A stretch of 64,000 nt of DNA. It comes from Brassica napus. Taxonomy: Eukaryota; Streptophyta; Magnoliopsida; Brassicales; Brassicaceae. A program made the position numbers and the translations under genes. Under the pieces are notes generated by a model, which made no database searches, was not told the origin of the DNA, and saw nothing but the letters and a program-made list of their open reading frames with translations. Location: the NCBI RefSeq assembly GCF_020379485.1, contig NC_063445.1, positions 57,375,422 to 57,439,421 on the forward strand, written 5' to 3'. Positions 56,638-64,000 of the stretch are shown here, piece by piece; the stretch's first letter is position 1, and each line of letters opens with the position of its first letter.

Positions 56638-59038
56638 CTATTCCTTCTTTTCCTCCTCTTGTTTGATCATTTTGGTGCACAGCTTCTTGGAAGAAGATGA
56701 TATGTCTGTTAGATCAGAATGATCTACTTTGCGCTTTGTGATGGGAGTGGGACAATCTTCTGATGACTTCTGATCCAACATCAGAACCTAAAATTAGATC
56801 AAATTAATCAGTAAGATTGTATTATAAAAATCCAAGTTAAAACAGACACAAAGTAAGACCAAATATAAAATTTCAAGTTAAAACAGACAAAAAAGAAGAC
56901 CAAATGTAAGGCTCACGTTTTTTAATACTAATAAACTTACAGATCCAGATGACATGGTGGAAGATGTTGTGGCCATGCCAGAAAATGAGTAAGAGCCATT
57001 TTCAATACTTAGAACTTTATCTCCAGAACAAACCTCTAAAACCACAAACGTGTCCGCTCCATTTGTAACATTATCAGAGCTTATAGAAAGCCCAAAACAG
57101 AAGGACTTTCCAACCAAACTAAGAATATGTTCTGGTAGTATCTCTGGATCTTCAATCTACAAAAAAATAGCAATATATTTATTTGTTAATATGGGTAATG
57201 TTAGTGGTTTACGCACAATTTAAAAAAAATAATACCTCTTCATAAGAGCCATCCCATAGCTCTTCAGCTTTAACTCCAACGATTGACTGACAAACAGATC
57301 CTAGCAACATTAGGTTACATGTCCCTGTGTCATCTTTCACAACCAAATGTAGTTTGAATCTACTCAAACAAAAAAAAATTTGTATTGTTAGGACATGTAT
57401 GGGAATAAATAAGGTAATACGGGTCTAAGCTTTGAAATTAATTACTTGGGTGACACGTTAGTGATATTGGAACGGCAGACTTCACAGCGAAACAATGGTT
57501 TATCTTTCTTTGTCATCCTCCCATAATCAACGTTGGGGAGCTTAATGACACGTTTCTGGTGCCGGTTACAACCAAAATAGAACCATGCCCAATCTGTATC
57601 TATTGCCTCAATAGAACATATTATTTTGCAAATCTCCACCTATATTGGTTAAAAAAGAAAACGTTATGTGATTTTATGTTGATAACATTAAACCATTTGA
57701 AAAAAATTCAGAGCAGACAACATATGTACCTGATTGGCCTCATTGACTTCTGCAATCGATTTGATCTCAGCATCATTCCAGTCATATTTAATTCTTTTAC
57801 CATCCTTCTTTCCATCTTGTTTGTCCACCAGCGCAACAGATAGATGATCATCTGACAGCCTACAAAGAATTAAGATCACACCAACATCAGTGTGTGGATA
57901 TGGTTCTATAATACACACATGAAAACAACACTAAAAGAAATCGATGTTTAACCTTTCTGTTAAATCTGTAAGTTCAGGGATCATCGGATTCAAGTAGAGG
58001 CGTGTTGCATGAAAAGCGTTTGTGATTTGTACCTCACCTAGTTAACATAGATTAAATTAAGCGCAAAAATATAGAGAAAAAAGTATTTTTACACGTTTAA
58101 AAATACAATTTAAATACCTCTAAAGTCTTTGATTTTTGCAAACCTGATCAAACAAACAATTGTTTGATCTTTGTCCTCAGTAAAAGGTTCAAGTTGCTCA
58201 GCATAATTTTCCCAAAGACAACATGCAATGTTGTTTCCTCTGTAGATTAAAATGGAAAGATGATTAGTATACTAATGAAGTAGATTTATTGCTATAATAA
58301 TATAATGAACAAAATGTGTTTTAGAAAACAAACTCTGTGTCAACCAAGCGAAATTGAACCCTTTTTTTGTCTTCTCCTCCAACTTGCACGGTCTGAACAT
58401 CACCAAGCTCATGAACTCTGCCAATTACATCTGGGAGAAAAAGAGACACAAAGTTAATACAATTGTGATATCGTATATAAAACACACACTAATATAAAAC
58501 ACCAAGTTCATGAACGTGCATATGTATATGAATAGATTCAAATTATAGATTACCTATGAGGAAATTTGGTTTTAGAGTTCCATTTTGAATTTCTTCATAC
58601 TTGGCAAGAGATAGGAAATTGCTTTCATCAGCTAAATCAGAACTCGAAACCACAGCATCGTCTGCTATAGTCATCTTGTACTTATGTTTTGTTGTTCGGT
58701 ATTGACCACCAGCTGGAGATACAGATAAGTTTTGAACAACTCCCCATTTATCAATAGGTAAAGCACCTTGAAGTCGGTACATGAGACTTGGTTTGCAAGA
58801 AGCCTGAATCTTGTTTCCCTATAATAAAACAGATACGAGTAGATTAGATTCAAACTATAATAAATAATTTATAAAGACACGAAAGTTTAAAATATAAAGT
58901 TACCCATTGATCTGCTAAAATCATCTCAAAGCTATCACCTCCGAAAGGTGTGTGTTGCTTAAATGAATGCAAACATTTGACCTGAACTCTCTAATTGTTT
59001 TTGAAAGGTCTCAATTTTGTGAAAGGAACAAAAGCCAT
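56638..59038 (-). pseudogene. Replication protein A 70 kDa-like gene, one amber codon
   Basis: Ten exons on the - strand: 59038-58904, 58818-58554, 58430-58334, 58239-58118, 58037-57953, 57859-57730, 57639-57446, 57359-57236, 57156-56941 and 56787-56638. All joins are GT-AG and all phases agree, giving 505 codons. It resembles plant RPA1/DUF223-type OB-fold proteins. A first OB fold opens MAFVPFTKLRPFK, a second OB fold holds NVIGRVHELGDV-like sequence, and a third has a zinc ribbon of GCNRH and RCEVC. RPA1 binds single-stranded DNA during replication and repair. Codon 16 (58993-58991) is TAG where relatives have Trp, so translation from the first ATG stops. An in-frame ATG at about codon 39 could still yield an N-truncated protein. 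It lies near the 5' end of the surrounding Helitron. Confidence 0.85.
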
Positions 59039-59901
59039 AACGATTGACATGTTTACTATGTGGTTTTCTTTGATACGTTTTTGACGTCAAAAGGAGTGGA
59101 TATATATAGTTGTGATTTGAAAGATTTGGTTAAATTGGCAAAAGTATAAAAAGATTTACTTTGTTGTGAGCTTCACGAAAAATCTGTTGATTATATTACC
59201 TTATTTATGAAATCATATTTAAAAGAAAATATCATTTCTAACGATAAGGAATAGCTTGTTTTGCAAGATTTTAAATCAGAAAATATAGATTGTATTAGTT
59301 AATTGAAACCGTGCATTAATCAAAAGTCAGCGTAGGAATAGGAAAAAAAAATAATGTTGTTTTGTTTTGGAAAAGAGATATTTTGTTATGATATTGGGCA
59401 TGTAGAAATCGTTATTTAGAAAAGTTTGTTTTGATTATGGAAGGATTAAATCTTCCGATTTGTTATTGAATTGGGATAAAATATTCTCAGAACAATCGTT
59501 TAAAATTGTAGGGGAGATATAACTAAATTGGGTTGGTAATAAGAGTAACAAAATCGTATTGGACATTGGATTGGGCCATGAATCGTTAATTGCTTAAATG
59601 ATCTGATAAAAGGAGAAGTACAAAAAATCCAGTGGCATAGGTATGTAATATTTGTGGAAAACTAAAGGGTATTATCTTTTTGTACTTCTGTTTTAATATA
59701 TTAGATGTGTTTGTTTTTTTGCCCTAACAATAATCAAGTAGTCATAGTTGAAGTTAATTACTCTATTTCAAAAAACTTGTCATAGAAATTAGATTGTCTT
59801 CATTACATTTTAACTATTGAAATTATAATCGACGTTTTATTGCTATTATTGATTCTTAAAGCCACTTTCGTTATTTGCTTACAATCGGTTTTAAGGACTT
59901 A

Positions 59902-60938
59902 GAGCATTTCCAAAGAAAATTCTATAGCATCAAATATAGAGTTTTTACTCTTCAAAAAGAAATTTCAAAACTTCAAATATAGAGTATTTATTTTGATAAT
60001 CCAGGTAATCCGAACACCCCGGAGGGAACCTGACTAGCGCCTAAGTACACATCTGCAGAAGGCATCCTGAAAGGCCATCTTTTTCACCCCATTTTAATCG
60101 ACGGTGACCAGCAGGATTCGAACTCGGGTCCGTATTGGGGCCAAAGCTCCCTCAAGACCACTGGGCCGTCCTCGCTTGGTAAATTAAGAGTTTTAAAGAG
60201 TAAAACATCATATTTGAAGTTTCACTACTCAAAACTCTAAATTTGAAGTTTCATTTTTTATTTACATTTTGGTCCTTATAATTAATTAGACATTATATTT
60301 ATGATTTTTAAGTATTTTCTTGTTTATCGTTTTAATCTTTAAACTTTTGTATATCATAAATATTTTAAATTTATTTTTATAAATTCAAATTTTACACATA
60401 AAATTAAATAAAAAATTTAAAATAACATTTATAATATTTTAAAAATAGAATTAGACAACAAAACTATTACAAAATAAACTTAATAAAAAAAATTTAAAAT
60501 ATACATGAAGACATAATTATTGACAAATTTAAATATTACAACATCACTAATAGTCTAGTATATTTTCTCTAGAACTTTTAAAATATTGTCCCAACAGATT
60601 TTGTGTAACCGAAGATGAAGCATTACGGAAATAATTTTATGAAATAATGTGATATTTTGCTTGTAATTTAATATTTAATTATGTATTTCTATTTATACTT
60701 TTATATTTTAGTGTAAGAATTTATTAATTAATATTACTATAATATTTTTATATGTGTGCTAGTTATTTATAAAAGATTTATAAATTTATGTTAATTATGA
60801 TAAAATAAGGACCATAGTGTAAATAATAAATAATTTTGAAGTTTAACTTTGAAGTTTTTCTTTTGTAGGAAAAAACCTTGAAACTTCAAATATAAAGTTT
60901 TACAAATTATAAAATAGAAAGTCTTTTTGAAGATGCTT
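59902..60938. mobile_element. PIF/Harbinger-type MITE with TTA duplication, containing a SINE
   Basis: Begins GAGCATTTCCAAAG and ends with the inverse of AAGCATCTTCAAAAAG, flanked by TTA (59899-59901 and 60939-60941). Both arms carry AAACTTCAAATATA-type sequence in opposite orientation, which gives a foldback structure. Of its 1037 bp, about 180 bp are a SINE inserted in the left arm. Confidence 0.65.
59994..60179 (-). mobile_element. tRNA-derived SINE
   Basis: On the - strand it begins AAGCGAGGACGGCCCAGTGG and carries an A-box-like GGCCCAGTGGTC (60167-60156) and a B box GAGTTCGAATCC (60125-60114). About 110 bp of unrelated body follow, ending CCGGGGTGTTCGGATTACC. That is the pol III promoter layout of a tRNA-related SINE. 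The poly(A) is short and the target duplication is unclear. Confidence 0.75.
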
Positions 60939-61056
60939 TTAGGTAGCATTAGCAATGGTACTAATAGCAATCAAATGTCGAAATAAAACTATTTAATATA
61001 TACATTACAAGATGGATATCTTTATTTTACCAGTGGAACCGGATTTTTAACCTAAA

Positions 61057-62427
61057 CTAGACTTTGACCCGCGCGACCCCGCGAATATTTAATTTATGTT
61101 TGTATTTAACGATATATTTGTAAATGTAGTCATATTGAAAATGTAAATGATATACTTAATTTTGTATTTTAGCATTTTAAAATGTATCACCGATATTGGG
61201 TATTATATAAAAAATATAACATTTATATAATTAGATTCATGTCTAAGATATATAGCGAATAAATTTTTTATATAAAAAGTACAAAAATAGACAGTTGTGA
61301 ATCAGCATGCTATTTATAAATGATACATTAGCTATAATATTTGTAAGTAAATAAAATGATTGTTAAACTTCTATCAAATTCGGAACATATACAAATTAAG
61401 ATTTAAATTTCTAAGAAAATAAAATGAAAATATAAATATAAATTTGATGTAACTGATAAGAAATTATAAATTGGCTTAATTTTTGTGTACATTTAAACCA
61501 TGACTTTGCAGATGTTTGCTTTTACTTTTGTAAATAAATTATTTTCTCTAAGTGATAGTATATATTTTAAAATTTTAACTGTGTTAAATAATTATTTAAT
61601 AACATTTATAAGCATGATTATAGTTTATATTTTCTTTAATTTTATTTTATCTTGTAAACCGTCAATTGTATCACCACCATTTTTAGAATATGATCCGTGC
61701 ATCTATACAAATGTTTTATTTTGTTTTTTTGTGGATTAAAATTTTACGATAATCTCTAATAAATTATTTTATATACATGGTAAGTTGGTAAATAATTATA
61801 ATGGTGCATGTAATATATTTATATTAGTAAGAAGAAGAATTTGTTCAAAACAAAATGAAGAGTAACATGAATTGTGGGGGAGAATGAGACAAAATGTAAC
61901 TTATATTGTTACATAAATATTTTTTTTTATATTATTGATGTTCATTAATGTTTATAATGTTAATATGAAATGGATAAGTTAAAATATTTATATTGAATTG
62001 ATTGTGAATTTAATTTAGGAAATATTTTATTAATTTTGAAAAAGACATGGAAAGCATAGAAGTAGGAGTAATTATTACTTCATTAATTTTAGAAAAGACA
62101 AAGATTACTTAAAAATAGGTTCATTTAATTATTTCAATGGCATTAGATTGTAAATACTGTGCAAATTTAAAGTATGTTAATATGAAATAGATAAGTTAAA
62201 ATATTTATATTGAATTGATTGTGAATTTAATTTAGGAAGTGTTTTATTAATTTTGAAAAAGATATGGAAAACAATGAAGTATGAGTAATTATTACTTCAT
62301 TAATTTTTAAAATGACAAAGATTATTTAAAAATATGTTCATTTAATTATTTCAATGGTATTAGGTTGTAAATATTGTGCAAATTTAAGGGTTAGTTTTAA
62401 TTTGTACTTCTGTTTTAATAGATTAGA
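61057..62427 (-). mobile_element. Non-autonomous Helitron, 1.37 kb
   Basis: On the - strand it starts TCTAATCTATTAAAACAGAA and ends with a GC-rich imperfect hairpin (CGCGGGGTCGCGCGGG), TCAAAGT and CTAG followed by a host T. The base before the 5' end is G rather than the usual A. The AT-rich interior contains an imperfect direct repeat of about 190 bp (around 61930-62150 and 62170-62390, each with AAGTTAAAATATTTATATTG) and no supported gene. Confidence 0.75.
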
Positions 62428-62869
62428 CACTAGTTGGAAGAATTAACGTTCCCCATATCAACATTTCATAAATTTTTTAATACTTCTGTTATCCAAGCTG
62501 CTAGTTATATTCTAGAGAAAGAAAGAAGCGCAGTATGTTCTAATATGGATCAAATATAGAGTTCATACAATAGAGAATATATAGGCCCAAGTTTATTAAG
62601 GACATATAGAGTATATAGTCTACGGATGGTTGATCTTGAGTTTGTAATATAAAATCCACTACAAAGAAAAACAAAATGATAACAGTTAAAATGACACTGA
62701 TAATTAAGCATATGAAAACACTTTTAACTGTATATTTGATAAAAGATTAAATCAAATCTGTAACAATATGTAAATGAAACATCATGTTTGTTTACAATGG
62801 ATGGCCGAAAGGATAGAAAGATATATAAATGAAAATGTCAAACACAACAAAGTATTTTATCTCGGTTCT
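62428..62869. other. Intergenic, no gene supported
   Basis: AT-rich DNA between the Helitron and the LINE poly(A). No motifs recognised. Confidence 0.6.
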
Positions 62870-64000
62870 TCTTTTTTTTTTTTTAAACTGCAAATTCATT
62901 AAAATTGAAGACTAGAGTGCATCAGAAGAATACAAAGCCTGATTCGCAATGGAATCAGCGACGGAGTTTTCCCCACGGGGGATAAAGCTAAAAAAGATAG
63001 AGGAAAAACAACAAGAAAATTCATAGATATCCTGGAGGATTCCCATATGTTCCTTGACAAAGCTTTTCTGTTGGATGGTTCTCACAAGAGTTTGAGAGTC
63101 GGAATTGACAAGTAGATTTGTGACGACCATGTGTCTTGCCGTCTCTAGAGCCTGTCGGATAGCTAGTGCTTCTGCTATTAGCGGTGACTTGACGAACACC
63201 TCTGTTTTACTACCTTGGTGAAAGGATGGTCTCAGTTGGTCAGAAAAAAACCATCCCAGTCCCGCTGTTTGTCTTGATTCGTTCCATGCTGCATCAGTAC
63301 ACACTTTGGTATGGTTGGTTAGGTTTCTAGTCGTGGTGCAGTTACTGGTCACAGTTGAAGCCGCTGTTGCAGGATCTTTCTCGGTAAGTTGTGCCCTTTT
63401 CCATTCTGCAACTTCTGAGACAGCCTTTGAGATAACATCTTCCGCTGAAGTGGTCCTATTCTCGAAAATCCTTTTGTTCCTAGCTATCCAGATAGCCCAA
63501 CATAACCATTGGAAAATGTTGGCAGAAGTTAATCCCGTCGGAGGGAGGCAGATAAGTCTCTTCGAAGATTGAAGGCATATAGCAAAATTCGTGATGGCTA
63601 CGAAGTTTGGTTTGTTAAGCACGGGGGCTAACTCCCAAATGTTTACTGTGAAGGGGCAATGAACAAAACAATGCATCGCTGTTTCTATCTCACCACAGGA
63701 ACAGCATCTCGTGTTCGCTCTCATCCCTCTTTTTTCCAAATTTTCGCCTAGGGGGAGAGCTCCTTGCATGGCCTTCCAAAGGGAGAGCTGAATTTTTAGT
63801 GAGCATGATGCTTTCCAGACTTCATTGTTCCAATTAAATCGATCTCTGTTTGAAAGGGTTATAGCGTCTTCAGCAAGTAAAGGAGGAGAAGCGGAGTGGT
63901 ATCCTGTTTTTGTACAATACTCTCCGTTCGTACATAGGGTCCAAATGTGTTTGTCTGTTGAGGGTCCCTTGCTTGGTTTCAGGCAGAAGATATCTTTTGC
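62870..64000 (-). mobile_element. 3' part of a LINE, cut by the window edge
   Basis: The T-run at about 62870-62884 is the poly(A) of a - strand element that encodes the C-terminal zf-RVT and RNase H regions of a LINE reverse transcriptase and continues past 64000. The matching target duplication would lie beyond the right edge. Confidence 0.9.
62912..64000 (-). CDS. LINE reverse transcriptase C-terminus (zf-RVT and RNase H), partial
   Basis: The frame is open from position 64000 to the stop at 62912 (362 codons), so the N-terminus lies outside the window. The first part contains WNNEVWKASCSLKIQLSLWK and RCCSCGEIETAMHCFVHC, the zf-RVT cysteine/histidine cluster. WLCWAIWIARNKRIFENR follows. 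The last 130 residues form a plant-type RNase H domain with the acidic positions in CTDAAWN, EALAIRQALE, NSDSQTLV and the final HADxxAN-like region, here ENSVADSIANQA. No stops or frameshifts are visible in this part, which suggests a fairly young copy. Confidence 0.92.
   Translation of the reverse strand, partial: AKDIFCLKPSKGPSTDKHIWTLCTNGEYCTKTGYHSASPPLLAEDAITLSNRDRFNWNNEVWKASCSLKIQLSLWKAMQGALPLGENLEKRGMRANTRCCSCGEIETAMHCFVHCPFTVNIWELAPVLNKPNFVAITNFAICLQSSKRLICLPPTGLTSANIFQWLCWAIWIARNKRIFENRTTSAEDVISKAVSEVAEWKRAQLTEKDPATAASTVTSNCTTTRNLTNHTKVCTDAAWNESRQTAGLGWFFSDQLRPSFHQGSKTEVFVKSPLIAEALAIRQALETARHMVVTNLLVNSDSQTLVRTIQQKSFVKEHMGILQDIYEFSCCFSSIFFSFIPRGENSVADSIANQALYSSDAL

Larger units (their letters stand above)
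52142..59705 (-). mobile_element. 7.6 kb Helitron carrying an RPA1-like gene
   Basis: On the - strand it starts TCTAATATATTAAAACAGAA directly after a host A. It ends with a perfect GC hairpin (52152-52171), CAAAAG and CTTG followed by a host T. The 5' end matches those of the two other Helitrons in this window. Its cargo, read 5' to 3', is a replication protein A-like gene (59038-56638), three 500 bp tandem repeats with a G-run, and a second decayed reading frame (about 54833-54177). Plant Helitrons are known to carry RPA-like genes. I found no Rep/helicase gene, so it is non-autonomous. CTTG in place of CTAG may be a mutated end. Confidence 0.72.

Noticed and set aside
60114..60167. A tRNA gene near 60.1 kb
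   Set aside because: A and B boxes are present, but it cannot form a complete cloverleaf with acceptor stem and is followed by SINE body sequence.
1..64000. CRISPR arrays, bacterial operons or phage-like systems
   Set aside because: The sequence is clearly plant nuclear; no spaced short direct repeats of CRISPR type were seen.

Overview
This is a stretch of plant nuclear genome, almost certainly from the Brassicaceae (Brassica, Raphanus or a close relative). The evidence is AT-rich intergenic DNA, GT-AG introns, Brassicaceae-type MITEs, Helitrons and retroposons, and proteins that read almost residue for residue like Arabidopsis ones. The five host-type genes, left to right, are WAVH2-like RING/vWA E3 ligase (+, 3632-5957), PEP carboxykinase PCK2-like (+, 11124-14202), R2R3-MYB MYB68-like (+, 22104-23419), ACC synthase ACS5-like (-, 36292-37926) and a group S bZIP related to bZIP6/bZIP7 (-, 48269-48883). 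From memory, the first four follow Arabidopsis At5g65683, At5g65690, At5g65790 and At5g65800. The roughly nine genes that lie between PCK2 and MYB68 in Arabidopsis are missing here. The window therefore looks like a strongly fractionated subgenome copy of that block.

Everything between these genes is transposon-rich. 1-9 kb: CT microsatellite, an exon-like non-coding stretch, WAVH2, a Stowaway-like MITE and a field of ATCCGGAT palindromes. 9-15.7 kb: a decayed LINE ORF1, then PCK2, whose last exon and 3' flank (701 bp) are duplicated in tandem with only two substitutions seen, followed by a MITE with long terminal inverted repeats. 15.7-36 kb: mostly non-coding, with MYB68, two about 1.2-1.4 kb poly(A) retroposons with perfect target-site duplications, several Harbinger-type MITEs, a telomere-motif minisatellite and a small Helitron. 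36-49 kb: ACS5 with a CT repeat in its leader, a 1.65 kb inverted-repeat element enclosing an intact five-exon gene, a hAT element with a BED-finger ORF, and the bZIP gene. 50-64 kb: a solo LTR, a 7.6 kb Helitron carrying a ten-exon replication protein A-like gene that is intact except for one amber codon, a SINE inside a Harbinger-type element, a third Helitron, and the 3' part of a LINE that runs off the right edge.

The most unusual signal is distributed. At least 15 places carry a 13-40 bp insert made of little more than a retroposon 3' tail and its poly(A), each flanked by an 8-18 bp (once 32 bp) direct repeat. They look like extremely 5'-truncated retroposition events. One lies in the PCK2 5' leader. 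One has the same tail as the full-length retroposon at 20.1-21.4 kb.

The host genes do not form an operon or pathway. Functionally they cover ubiquitin ligation in root tropism (WAVH2), gluconeogenesis (PCK2), root transcription (MYB68), ethylene synthesis (ACS5) and transcription (bZIP).
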